Shown in pieces: positions 8,047 to 15,744 of a stretch of 64,000 bases of DNA. Source of the stretch: Mycobacterium shimoidei (GTDB lineage: Bacteria; Actinomycetota; Actinomycetes; Mycobacteriales; Mycobacteriaceae); NCBI GenBank assembly GCA_002101905.1, contig LQPU01000062.1, positions 62,001 to 126,000 on the forward strand, written 5' to 3'. A program made the translations under genes and the position numbers. The notes under the pieces were generated by a model. The model was not told where the DNA came from. It saw only the letters and a program-made list of their open reading frames with translations, and did no database searches. Numbering within the stretch: the stretch's first letter is position 1; each line of letters begins with the position of its first letter.

Positions 8047-8288
8047 TACGATTCCTCATTTTCAGCACCATCGGGGCCCGATGCCAGGCCGAGTTCGCGT
8101 TCGCGCAACACCGTGTAGATACGTGCGATTTCCCGGCGCACCGTGCGAAGTCGACGGTTGTTGTTGAGCTGGCCGGTCGCCATCTGGAAACGCAGATTGA
8201 ACAGCTCTTCCTTGGATTCGCGGAGCCGGTCGACCAGCTCGTCGTCGGTGAGCTCGCGCAGTTCGCCAGCGGAAACACCCACTGCCAT
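8046..8288 (-). CDS. rpmC: 50S ribosomal protein L29
   Basis: The 80-residue helical-hairpin protein sits at the tunnel exit beside L23. The family pattern ELRELTDDELVDRLRESKEELFNLRFQ and NNRRLRTVRREIARIYTVLRERE is clear. The acidic C-terminal tail ASGPDGAENEES is actinobacterial. It is tightly coupled on both sides, with one-base overlaps to rplP and rpsQ. Confidence 0.96.
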   Translation of the reverse strand: MAVGVSAGELRELTDDELVDRLRESKEELFNLRFQMATGQLNNNRRLRTVRREIARIYTVLRERELGLASGPDGAENEES

Positions 8289-8704
8289 CAGAACTGCTCC
8301 TCTCGGGTGATGATGCGTGCCTTGATCGGCAACTTGTGGATTGCCCGGGTGAGCGCGGCCCGGGCGATCGACTCATTCGGATAGCTGAGCTCGAACAGCA
8401 CCCGTCCGGGCTTGACGTTGGCCACCCACCACTCCGGCGAACCCTTACCCGAACCCATCCGGGTTTCCGCCGGCTTCTTGGTCAGCGGACGGTCCGGGAA
8501 GATGTTGATCCACACCTTGCCGCCACGCTTGATGTGCCGGTTGATGGCGATACGGGCGGATTCGATCTGCCGGTTGGTGACGTAAGCATGCTCCAACGCC
8601 TGGATGCCGTAATCACCGAAGCTGACGGTGGTGCCGCCGCTGGCGATGCCGCGCTGACGTGGATGGTGCTGTTTGCGGTGCTTGACTTTGCGGGGAATAA
8701 GCAT
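8288..8704 (-). CDS. rplP: 50S ribosomal protein L16
   Basis: The 138-residue protein organises the A-site tRNA region of the large subunit. The start MLIPRKVKHRKQHHPRQRG and the core INRHIKRGGKVWINIFPDRP and TRMGSGKGSPEWWVANVKPG are conserved. It follows rpsC by 3 bases. Confidence 0.98.
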   Translation of the reverse strand: MLIPRKVKHRKQHHPRQRGIASGGTTVSFGDYGIQALEHAYVTNRQIESARIAINRHIKRGGKVWINIFPDRPLTKKPAETRMGSGKGSPEWWVANVKPGRVLFELSYPNESIARAALTRAIHKLPIKARIITREEQF

Positions 8705-8707
8705 GAT

Positions 8708-9544
8708 TCAGCTCTCCGTGCTCTGCGTCTCAGGAGCCGGCTCATCGGCCGGCGGCGCGGCGGCAGTCTCTTCGGCACCCGAGGCGGCCCGACCTGCCTC
8801 GGTACCCGTCGCGGTGGTGCCGGCGGCGCCGCTGCGGCGCGGACGGGTGCCCGACGGACGCTCGCGGCGAGGACGCTCGGCGCCGGCCGCCGTGGGAGCG
8901 ACGAGTTCGCGCTTGCCGCCGACAATGTCGCCCTTGTAGATCCACACCTTGACGCCGATGCGGCCGAAGGTGGTCTTGGCCTCGTACAGGCCGTAGTCGA
9001 TGTCGGCACGCAACGTGTGCAGCGGGACGCGGCCTTCGCGATAGAACTCCGAGCGGCTCATTTCCGCGCCGCCGAGGCGGCCCGAGCACTGCACCCGGAT
9101 GCCCTTGACGTTGGGTTGGCGCATGGCTGATTGGATGGCCTTGCGCATCGCCCGGCGAAACGCGACGCGGTTGCTCAACTGCTCGGCGACGCCCTGCGCC
9201 ACCAGCTGGGCTTGCGACTCAGGGTTTTTCACCTCGAGGATGTTGAGCTGAACCTGCTTGCCGGTCAGTTTTTCCAGATCGGCACGGATGCGGTCGGCTT
9301 CGGTGCCGCGGCGGCCGATCACGATGCCCGGCCGGGCGGTGTGAATGTCTACCCGGACCCGGTCGCGGGTGCGCTCGATCTCCACGTCGGCGATCCCGGC
9401 GCGCTCCAAGCCGCTGGACAGCAGCCGGCGAATCGCGACATCTTCCTTGACGTACTCGGCGTACTGCTTGTCTGCGTACCAGCGAGACTTCCAGTCGGTG
9501 GTGATACCGAGCCGGAATCCGTGCGGATTGATCTTTTGGCCCAC
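8708..9544 (-). CDS. rpsC: 30S ribosomal protein S3
   Basis: The 278-residue protein sits at the mRNA entry of the small subunit and has helicase-like activity there. The N-terminal MGQKINPHGFRLGITTDWKS, the KH domain with GRRGTEADRIR, and the C-terminal S3 domain (GAEMSRSEFYREGRVPLHTL) are present. Residues from about 212 on are a disordered Arg/Ala then acidic tail typical of mycobacteria. It overlaps the rplV stop by one base. Confidence 0.98.
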   Translation of the reverse strand: MGQKINPHGFRLGITTDWKSRWYADKQYAEYVKEDVAIRRLLSSGLERAGIADVEIERTRDRVRVDIHTARPGIVIGRRGTEADRIRADLEKLTGKQVQLNILEVKNPESQAQLVAQGVAEQLSNRVAFRRAMRKAIQSAMRQPNVKGIRVQCSGRLGGAEMSRSEFYREGRVPLHTLRADIDYGLYEAKTTFGRIGVKVWIYKGDIVGGKRELVAPTAAGAERPRRERPSGTRPRRSGAAGTTATGTEAGRAASGAEETAAAPPADEPAPETQSTES

Positions 9545-10254
9545 TACTGCGAGCCTCCCTTCGCTTCAGAAGTCTCGGAAGTCTTCTTGGAGGTTTCTGC
9601 GGCCTTCTTGGCGGGGGCCTTTTCGGCGGCTTTCTTCGCCGTTGCCTTTTCGCCGGCCTTCTTGGCGGGCGCCTTTTCCGCGGCTTTCTTGGCCGGTGCC
9701 TTCTCGGCGGCTGCCTTCTTCGCCGGGGCCTTCTTGGCGGGGGCCTTTTCGGCGGCCTTCTCGGCGGTCGCCTTCTTCGCCGGGGTCTCCTTGGCCGGCG
9801 CCTTCTTGGCGGCGGCCTTGCTGGCTTGGGCGCGACGGGCGCGGGCGGTGCTCGCGGAACGAGAGCCGCGCTCGTCCTTCATCGGCCGGCTTTCCACCAC
9901 CACCGTGATGTGACTGGTGCGCCGGCGGATCCGGAACGCCCGGCCCTGGGCGCGCGGGCGAATCCGCTTGGCCGTCGGGCCGTCGTCGGCGCAGACGCTG
10001 GCCACCACCAGCGTTGCCGGGTCCAGACCGTCGTTGTTCTGCGCGTTGGCGGCTGCGCTGGCGATGACCTTGGCCACGGGCACGCTGGCCGCCTGCGGGG
10101 CCCAGCGCAGGATGTCGAGCGCCTCGGACACCGGCTTGCCGCGCACCAGGTTGATCACCCGGCGCGCCTTGGTCGGCGATACCCGCACGAACCGCGCTTT
10201 GGCTGTCGCAGAAGGAAATTCAGTAGCCGCAGTGGCTTCGCTAGCCCTTGTCAT
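9544..10254 (-). CDS. rplV: 50S ribosomal protein L22 with long Lys/Ala-rich C-terminal tail
   Basis: The 236-residue protein lines the peptide exit tunnel with its beta-hairpin loop. The globular domain covers about residues 15-130 (RFVRVSPTKARRVINLVRGK through RIRRRTSHITVVVES). From about 138 to the end there is a low-complexity tail of Lys/Ala/Pro/Glu repeats (KAPAKKA-type). E. coli L22 has 110 residues and M. tuberculosis L22 about 197, so the tail here is unusually long. The ATG overlaps the rpsS stop by 4 bases (ATGA). Confidence 0.97.
   Translation of the reverse strand: MTRASEATAATEFPSATAKARFVRVSPTKARRVINLVRGKPVSEALDILRWAPQAASVPVAKVIASAAANAQNNDGLDPATLVVASVCADDGPTAKRIRPRAQGRAFRIRRRTSHITVVVESRPMKDERGSRSASTARARRAQASKAAAKKAPAKETPAKKATAEKAAEKAPAKKAPAKKAAAEKAPAKKAAEKAPAKKAGEKATAKKAAEKAPAKKAAETSKKTSETSEAKGGSQ
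9584..9826. repeat. Imperfect tandem coding repeat for the L22 tail
   Basis: This stretch consists of degenerate short units encoding AEKAPAKKA-like blocks. It reads on the plus strand as repeated GCCTTCTTGGCGGG and GCCTTTTCGGC variants. Units are interspersed with single ETPAKKAT and GEKATAKKA variants. Such repeats expand and contract by slippage and are prone to assembly error. Confidence 0.8.
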
Positions 10255-10532
10255 CGCCGCTTGGCTTTCCGGTCGTCCTTGATATGTCCCTTGAAGGTGC
10301 GCGTCGGCGCAAACTCACCCAGCTTGTGGCCCACCATCGCCTCGGTGATGAACACCGGCACATGCTTGCGCCCGTCATGGACGGCGAACGTGTGACCAAT
10401 GAAGTCCGGAATGATGGTCGATCGCCGCGACCAGGTCTTGATGACCTGCTTGGTGTTCTTCTCGTTCTGCGCATCGACCTTCTTGAGCAGATGGTCGTCG
10501 ACGAACGGACCCTTCTTGAGGCTGCGTGGCAT
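10251..10532 (-). CDS. rpsS: 30S ribosomal protein S19
   Basis: The 93-residue protein is in the small subunit head next to S13. MPRSLKKGPFVDDHLLKK, TWSRRSTIIPDFIGHTFAVH and the end GEFAPTRTFKGHIKDDRKA are diagnostic. It follows rplB by 18 bases and overlaps rplV by 4. Confidence 0.98.
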   Translation of the reverse strand: MPRSLKKGPFVDDHLLKKVDAQNEKNTKQVIKTWSRRSTIIPDFIGHTFAVHDGRKHVPVFITEAMVGHKLGEFAPTRTFKGHIKDDRKAKRR

Positions 10533-10550
10533 CGGCTACTCCTGAACTCC

Positions 10551-11393
10551 CTAGCGCCCGTGCTTCTTGCCGGTGCGCCGGCGGCGGACGATGAGCTTGT
10601 TGCTGGGCTTGTTCGGTCGGCGGGTGCGGCCCTCGGGCTTACCCCACGGGCTGACCGGGTGGCGTCCACCGGACGTTTTGCCTTCACCACCACCGTGTGG
10701 GTGATCGACCGGGTTCATCACCACACCGCGGACGGACGGACGCTTGCCCTTCCAGCGCATCCGACCGGCCTTACCCCAGTTGATGTTGGACTGCTCGGCG
10801 TTGCCAACCTCGCCGACGGTCGCGCGACAGCGCACGTCGACCCGGCGGATCTCGCCACTGGGCATACGCAACGACGCGTAGCTGCCTTCTTTACCGAGCA
10901 ACTGAATACTCGAGCCGGCCGAACGCGCCAGCTTGGCGCCGCCGCCGGGCCGCAACTCCACGGCGTGGATCAAGGTACCGGCCGGGATGTTGCGCAGCGG
11001 AAGGTTGTTGCCCGGTTTGATGTCGGCATTCGGGCCTGACTCAACAACGTCACCCTGCGACAGCCCTTGGGGCGCAATGATGTAGCGCTTCTCGCCATCG
11101 AGGTAATGCAGCAACGCGATCCGGGCGGTGCGGTTCGGGTCGTACTCGATGTGCGCGACCTTGGCGTTGACGCCGTCCTTGTCGTTACGGCGGAAGTCGA
11201 TCACCCGGTACGCACGTTTGTGCCCACCACCGCGGTGCCGGGTGGTGATTCGGCCGTGCGCGTTGCGGCCACCGCGGCCGTGCAAAGGGCGCACCAAAGA
11301 CTTCTCCGGGTGGGAGCGAGTGATCTCGGCGAAGTCGGAGACACTGGCGCCGCGACGACCCGGAGTCGTCGGCTTGTACTTGCGAATTGCCAT
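10551..11393 (-). CDS. rplB: 50S ribosomal protein L2
   Basis: The 280-residue protein is needed for subunit association and peptidyl transferase centre formation. The N-terminal MAIRKYKPTTPGRRGASVSD, the RNA-binding GRNAHGRITTRHRGGGHKR and the C-terminal GVVMNPVDHPHGGGEG with the functional His are present. Start and length match the bacterial family. Confidence 0.98.
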   Translation of the reverse strand: MAIRKYKPTTPGRRGASVSDFAEITRSHPEKSLVRPLHGRGGRNAHGRITTRHRGGGHKRAYRVIDFRRNDKDGVNAKVAHIEYDPNRTARIALLHYLDGEKRYIIAPQGLSQGDVVESGPNADIKPGNNLPLRNIPAGTLIHAVELRPGGGAKLARSAGSSIQLLGKEGSYASLRMPSGEIRRVDVRCRATVGEVGNAEQSNINWGKAGRMRWKGKRPSVRGVVMNPVDHPHGGGEGKTSGGRHPVSPWGKPEGRTRRPNKPSNKLIVRRRRTGKKHGR

Positions 11394-11416
11394 GTCAGTT
11401 AGGTCTTTCTCTCTCG

Positions 11417-11719
11417 CTACGCCGGTGTCCCGAACAGGTCGATCGGCTTGCTGCCGGGCGCCAACGTCACAATGGCCCGCTTGGTGTCCTTGCGTTTGCC
11501 GTAGCCGGTGCGGGTGCGCTTGCGCTTGCCGCGCCGATTGGCGGTGTTCACCGCCGCCACCTTGACCGAAAAGATCTTTTCGATCGCGATCTTTATCTGT
11601 GTCTTGTTCGAGTCGGGGTGCACCAGGAACGTGTACACGTTGTCGTCGATCAGCCCGTAGGACTTCTCCGAGATGACCGGCGCCAAGATGATGTCGCGGG
11701 GGTCAGTGACGGTCGCCAT
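11417..11719 (-). CDS. rplW: 50S ribosomal protein L23
   Basis: The 100-residue protein forms the docking site for trigger factor and SRP at the tunnel exit. PRDIILAPVISEKSYGLIDD, YTFLVHPDSNKTQIKIAIE and GKRKRTRTGYGKRKDTKRA are family blocks. It overlaps the rplD stop by one base and lies 23 bases before rplB. Confidence 0.97.
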   Translation of the reverse strand: MATVTDPRDIILAPVISEKSYGLIDDNVYTFLVHPDSNKTQIKIAIEKIFSVKVAAVNTANRRGKRKRTRTGYGKRKDTKRAIVTLAPGSKPIDLFGTPA

Positions 11720-12375
11720 CAGGCCGAAACCTCCTCGGCGGTCTTGCTGTTGGCAGCGATGTAGGCGTTCAGCGCTTCGACGGAGAACACCACATCGTCG
11801 GCACGCAGCACGTCGTACGTGTTGAGCTGGTCGGGGGGCAAGACATGCACGCCCGGCAGGTTGCGCACGCTCTTGATGCCCGTCTCGTCGCTGCGACCGG
11901 TCACCACCAGAACCTGCTTGCGGTCGGTCAGCGTGGCCAGGAAAGCCTTGGCGCTCTTGGTCGACGGCTTCTGGCCCGACACCAGCTCGGTGACGGCGTG
12001 GATGCGTCCGTTGCGTGCCCGGTCCGACAGCGCCCCGCGCAGGGCGGCCGCGATCATCTTCTTCGGGGTGCGCTGGCTGTAGTCGCGCGGCTTGGGACCG
12101 TGCACGACGCCACCACCGGTGAACTGCGGGGCACGCACCGAGCCCTGCCGCGCGCGGCCGGTGCCCTTCTGCCGGTACGGCTTACGGCCGCCACCGCGAA
12201 CCTCGCCGCGGGTTTTGGTCGAGTGGGTGCCCTGTCGCGCGGCGGCCCGCTGAGCGGTGACCACTTGGTGCATCAGGGCGATGTTGGCGGGCGCGTCGAA
12301 CAGCTCGGCCGGAAGCTCGACTGTGCCGCTCTTCTTACCGTCCGGGGCCTTGACGTCAATCTTGATGCCGGCCAT
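11719..12375 (-). CDS. rplD: 50S ribosomal protein L4
   Basis: The 218-residue protein lines the exit tunnel; its loop near GGGRKPYRQKGTGRARQGS is the macrolide-contact region. The C-terminal VFSVEALNAY is conserved. In gammaproteobacteria L4 autoregulates the S10 operon; no such leader could be recognised here. One-base overlaps join it to rplC and rplW. Confidence 0.98.
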   Translation of the reverse strand: MAGIKIDVKAPDGKKSGTVELPAELFDAPANIALMHQVVTAQRAAARQGTHSTKTRGEVRGGGRKPYRQKGTGRARQGSVRAPQFTGGGVVHGPKPRDYSQRTPKKMIAAALRGALSDRARNGRIHAVTELVSGQKPSTKSAKAFLATLTDRKQVLVVTGRSDETGIKSVRNLPGVHVLPPDQLNTYDVLRADDVVFSVEALNAYIAANSKTAEEVSA

Positions 12376-13028
12376 TACTTCTCACCTCGTTTTACCGCGC
12401 TGCGCACCATGACGAGCCCACCCTTGCGGCCGGGGACAGCGCCCTTGATCAGCAGCACACCGTTGTCAGCGTCGACCTTGTGCACCAACAGGTTCTGCAT
12501 GGTGACCCGGTCGTTACCCATCCGACCGGCCATCCGAGTGCCCTTGAACACCCGCGCCGGCGTGGCGCAACCACCGATGGAACCCGGGCGGCGGTGCACG
12601 GCCTGCGTACCGTGGCTGGCACCTTGCCCGCGGAAGCCATGGCGCTTCATGGTGCCGGCGAAGCCCTTACCTTTCGAGGTGCCGGTGACGTCCACATAGC
12701 TTCCGGGGGTGAAGATCTCAGCGGTCAGCTCCTGGCCGACCTCATACTCGGCGGCCGCCTCGGCGCTGTCCAGACGCAGCTCGGCCAGGTGCCGACGCGG
12801 GTTGACACCCGCGGCCGCGTATTGACCCTTCAGCGGCTTGTTCACCTTGCGCGGGTTGATCTCGCCGTACGCCAGCTGCACCGCGCTGTAGCCGTCCCGC
12901 TCCGGTGTCCGGATGCGGGTCACCACGTTCGGCCCGGCCTTGACCACCGTCACCGGGACCACCCGGTTGTTCTCGTCGAACACCTGCGTCATGCCAAGCT
13001 TGGTGCCCAGAATGCCCTTTCTCGCCAT
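12375..13028 (-). CDS. rplC: 50S ribosomal protein L3
   Basis: The 217-residue protein reaches the peptidyl transferase centre. MARKGILGTKLGMTQVFDE starts it. The core FAGTMKRHGFRGQGASHGTQ, then RRPGSIGGCATPARVFKGTR and MAGRMGNDRVTMQNL are conserved. A Cys at the position of C154 in M. tuberculosis L3 lies in GSIGGCATPARV, the region where C154R gives linezolid resistance; it is wild type here. It follows rpsJ by 14 bases. Confidence 0.98.
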   Translation of the reverse strand: MARKGILGTKLGMTQVFDENNRVVPVTVVKAGPNVVTRIRTPERDGYSAVQLAYGEINPRKVNKPLKGQYAAAGVNPRRHLAELRLDSAEAAAEYEVGQELTAEIFTPGSYVDVTGTSKGKGFAGTMKRHGFRGQGASHGTQAVHRRPGSIGGCATPARVFKGTRMAGRMGNDRVTMQNLLVHKVDADNGVLLIKGAVPGRKGGLVMVRSAVKRGEK

Positions 13029-13042
13029 TGCTCGCAGATCTC

Positions 13043-13348
13043 CTACTGGATGTTGACGTCGACGCTGGCGGGCAGATCGATGCGCATCAGCGCGTCAACG
13101 GTCTTCGGTGTCGGATCGAGGATGTCGATCAGCCGCTTGTGGGTGCGCATTTCGAAGTGCTCCCGCGAGTCCTTGTATTTGTGCGGAGAGCGGATCACGC
13201 AGTACACGTTCTTCTCGGTCGGCAGCGGCACCGGACCAACCACGCTGGCGCCGGTCCGAACGACGGTCTCGACGATCTTGCGCGCCGAGGCGTCAATGGC
13301 CTCGTGGTCGTAGGCCTTGAGCCTGATGCGGATCTTCTGTCCCGCCAC
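13043..13348 (-). CDS. rpsJ: 30S ribosomal protein S10 / NusE
   Basis: The 101-residue protein is in the small subunit head and also acts as NusE in transcription antitermination. MAGQKIRIRLKAYDHEAIDA starts it. The long loop GPVPLPTEKNVYCVIRSPHK and the end LIDILDPTPKTVDALMRIDL are diagnostic. It is the first gene of the S10 operon, with no gene for 400 bases upstream. Confidence 0.98.
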   Translation of the reverse strand: MAGQKIRIRLKAYDHEAIDASARKIVETVVRTGASVVGPVPLPTEKNVYCVIRSPHKYKDSREHFEMRTHKRLIDILDPTPKTVDALMRIDLPASVDVNIQ

Positions 13349-13595
13349 GCTTCTCCTACCTCACTCTCCACTGTTCGGACCTAGGTCCACGGCGCGCCGT
13401 TGGTGGCGTCGCGCCGAATGTTGCGCCGCTGTTTACCTGTCGTGGTCCACCGGCCCCCGCGGTCGGGCGTGTCGCCCACACGCAGCCTGGTTCGCGGCCA
13501 AATTCGTCGCGTTCCGAGGATGGGACCGGACGCGCCCGTTTGGGCGCCGGTCGTATGCCCGGCCAGGCGCGAACCCGGCGCAAGGCAACCCGAAC

Positions 13596-13624
13596 AGTAT
13601 GCCCCAGATCGCGGCGTCGGCCAA
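13596..13624 (-). promoter_or_regulatory. Candidate S10 operon promoter
   Basis: On the minus strand TTGGCC (13624-13619) and CATACT (13601-13596) are separated by 17 bases. This would start transcription about 240 bases upstream of rpsJ, a long leader as is common for this operon. The 400-base gap 13349-13748 holds no other gene that I can support; an open stretch through it in the frame of the 13749 gene lacks a ribosome binding site or coding character. Confidence 0.5.
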
Positions 13625-13748
13625 ATTCTTCGGCATCGGAGGCGCAGGCCCCGCCATCAGGTCCTTGCCGCAGCGTCACCTATGCCGGGATGTACGGCTC
13701 AGCCAGCACAAATACCGCGTGCACCCTCCCAGAGGGTACGAAAGGAGT

Positions 13749-13991
13749 ATGCGCAATTTCGCTCGCTGCGCGGTAGCGACCGCCGTGACCGTCGGCATCG
13801 CCCTTGCCGGGGTAAACGCCCACGCGGGGCCTCCTACCCGCTTTCCTTGTCCGCCGAACACCCCAAGGGGCATGGATTGCGATAACCCGCAGCCGCTGCC
13901 GCCGCCCTTCGCGCCGGCCGCGCCCGCTCCGCATGCGCCCGCCCCGGGACACCCATCCGATCCCCCCGGCGACGCGCCCGGTGGCGGCTGA
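13749..13991 (+). CDS. Small secreted proline-rich protein
   Basis: The 80-residue product starts with a signal peptide (MRNFARCAVATAVTVGIALA, cleavage probably after NAHA at residue 26). A short mature part with two cysteines (FPCPPNTPRGMDCDNP) follows, then a Pro/Ala tail ending in GGG. The ATG directly follows AAAGGAGT, an unusually short 1-base spacing, so the start is not certain. I do not recognise a family; short Cys plus Pro/Ala-rich exported proteins are frequent in mycobacteria. Confidence 0.55.
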   Translation: MRNFARCAVATAVTVGIALAGVNAHAGPPTRFPCPPNTPRGMDCDNPQPLPPPFAPAAPAPHAPAPGHPSDPPGDAPGGG

Positions 13992-14032
13992 GGCTCAGTC
14001 GCTGACCCTCCACATCTCGGCGCGGGCGAGGC

Positions 14033-15649
14033 TCACGACCTGCCCTTCAGCGTCGCCCAGAACGGACACTGGTGCGACTCCTCGAAGGTGGTCATGACCC
14101 GGCTGCCGTCGGGTCGTAACGACATCCACGGCGCGTGGTCGCCCCGCAGCGCCGGCCAGTCGGGCGCCTTGGCAACCTTCGGCTCACCGCTGGTCACGAA
14201 CTGGCTCCAATAGGCGATCATCTGGTCCGACAGCGCACGCTGAGCCAGGTCCAGCGGCGGCGCGCCCCCGACCTTGAACAAGTAGCGCAACTCCAGCGAG
14301 TGGCTGGCACCCACGGGAAACGGCGCGCGTCGCAAGTTGTCCGGCGCCGGAGCGTTCGGATCGTCGAATTCGTAGGCATACACCGGCGCGTTCCGGCTCA
14401 GCGCCACCGCCATACGGTCGGCCACGCAGGCGAAGACACCGTCGGTGACCGCCGCGGCGTAGGCGAGCGACACGTCGCCGCCGTAACGGTCGGGCGGATA
14501 GCGCGCCATTACGGCGCGGCCGTCGGCGCCGAAGATGTCGGTCAGCACCCCGGCATACTCGGCGGCGGTCACCCCGTGGTTTCGCTTCAGATAGCGCAGC
14601 GCCGCGAACATGGTGAATTCGTCGTGATTGACGCCGATCAGGACCGGAACCTTGGCAGCTTTGCCGGCCGCGAAGGCGGCGACGGGACTCATCGGCAGCG
14701 TCGGTGTCCCGGTGACCGGGCTGGTCAGCGCGTCGGAATCGCCAATATGGGAGTACCAGGGCGGTCGCGCCAGGTCGGTGGGCGCCAAGTCGAGCAGGCA
14801 TTGCCGTGCTGTCGCCGGATCCGAGCAGCCCATGGACGCCGCGTATTTCACGCTGGCGCGCTGCGCGGCCGCCAAATCGGCCTGTGCCTGACACGGCGCG
14901 CTCTGGATGATCGCCGCGCGAAACAGCCCGGCCGACCCCGGCGCCACCAGGTGGTCGCACACCGCCATGCCGCCCGCGGATTCACCGGCAATGGTCACCT
15001 TGGCCGGATCACCACCGAAGGCGCCGATGTTGTCGCGCACCCAGCGCAGCGCGGCCTGCTGATCGGCCAGCCCGTAGTTGCCGAGCGCGTCGGACTGGTC
15101 CAGGGCGGGGTGAGCCAAAAATCCCAGTGCGCCCAACCGGTAGTTGATGGTGACGACGACGATGTGCCCCTTGGCCGCTAACCAGCGCGCGTTATAGATG
15201 TCACTGGCGCCGTTGATGAAGCCGCCGCCGTGAATCCACACCATCACCGGCCGCTTGCCGGAGGGTCCCGACATCGGGGCCCACACGTTGAGGGTGAGGC
15301 AGTTCTCGCTGGTCTTCCCGGGGCGCGCTTCTTGGACGCATTGCGGGCCGGGCTTGGTGGCGTCCAGCATTCCCGACCACCGTGCCGCCGGCTGCGGCGG
15401 CTGCCAACGCAACGCTCCCACCGGCGGCGCTGCATACGGAATGCCTTGGAAAAGCCGGTAATCCGCGGCGACCAAGCCTCGCATCGCGCCCGCCGGCGCA
15501 TGCACCACAGCAGCGTCCAGCGGGCCGGCATAGGGCGACTGACGCTTGTGTGGTCCCGCGCTGCCGCCGAGTCCGCAGCCGGCAGCCAGCATCGCCGCCA
15601 CCAAGACGGCGACCCATGCCCGTCGGCGACGGGACGCTCGGATCAGCAT
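14033..15649 (-). CDS. Carboxylesterase type B lipoprotein
   Basis: The alpha/beta-hydrolase is related to para-nitrobenzyl and choline-esterase-type carboxylesterases. From the ATG at 15649 it has 538 residues and starts with a lipoprotein signal (basic RRRR, hydrophobic stretch, LAAGC lipobox with Cys 25). Visible are RLFQGIPYA, the conserved Cys in ENCLTLNVW, the oxyanion WIHGGGF, the nucleophile Ser in GESAGG, the acid region GVNHDEF and the His in GASHSLEL. In-frame starts at 15694 (GTG) and 15670 (ATG) would lengthen the leader; none has a clear ribosome binding site. It diverges from the P450 gene 95 bases away. Confidence 0.88.
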   Translation of the reverse strand: MLIRASRRRRAWVAVLVAAMLAAGCGLGGSAGPHKRQSPYAGPLDAAVVHAPAGAMRGLVAADYRLFQGIPYAAPPVGALRWQPPQPAARWSGMLDATKPGPQCVQEARPGKTSENCLTLNVWAPMSGPSGKRPVMVWIHGGGFINGASDIYNARWLAAKGHIVVVTINYRLGALGFLAHPALDQSDALGNYGLADQQAALRWVRDNIGAFGGDPAKVTIAGESAGGMAVCDHLVAPGSAGLFRAAIIQSAPCQAQADLAAAQRASVKYAASMGCSDPATARQCLLDLAPTDLARPPWYSHIGDSDALTSPVTGTPTLPMSPVAAFAAGKAAKVPVLIGVNHDEFTMFAALRYLKRNHGVTAAEYAGVLTDIFGADGRAVMARYPPDRYGGDVSLAYAAAVTDGVFACVADRMAVALSRNAPVYAYEFDDPNAPAPDNLRRAPFPVGASHSLELRYLFKVGGAPPLDLAQRALSDQMIAYWSQFVTSGEPKVAKAPDWPALRGDHAPWMSLRPDGSRVMTTFEESHQCPFWATLKGRS

Positions 15650-15717
15650 CAATTCAGAGTACGGATCCATCGAAAGCGCTTCGCGGATATCCACGGCCGT
15701 GCCAGACTGAAAAAAAG

Positions 15718-15731
15718 TTGACAGGTGTCAA
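15718..15731. promoter_or_regulatory. Inverted repeat between esterase and P450 genes
   Basis: TTGACA and TGTCAA form a 6-bp inverted repeat around GG, 13 bases before the P450 ATG. It lies in the divergent spacer of the esterase and P450 genes and could be an operator for a TetR-type repressor. TTGACA is also a consensus -35, but no -10 follows at the right distance. Confidence 0.4.
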
Positions 15732-15744
15732 GTTGAGGAGGGTG

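Noticed and set aside
9584..9826. Regular repeat that might be a CRISPR or satellite
   Set aside because: It is in frame with rplV and encodes its Lys/Ala tail; unit lengths vary.
13317..13748. Longer form of the small Pro-rich secreted protein
   Set aside because: The upstream part has no coding character and a proper signal peptide starts at 13749.
15382..15744. N-terminal extension of the P450
   Set aside because: The extension overlaps the divergent esterase, is low-complexity Arg/Pro/Ala, and the ATG at 15745 has a strong ribosome binding site.
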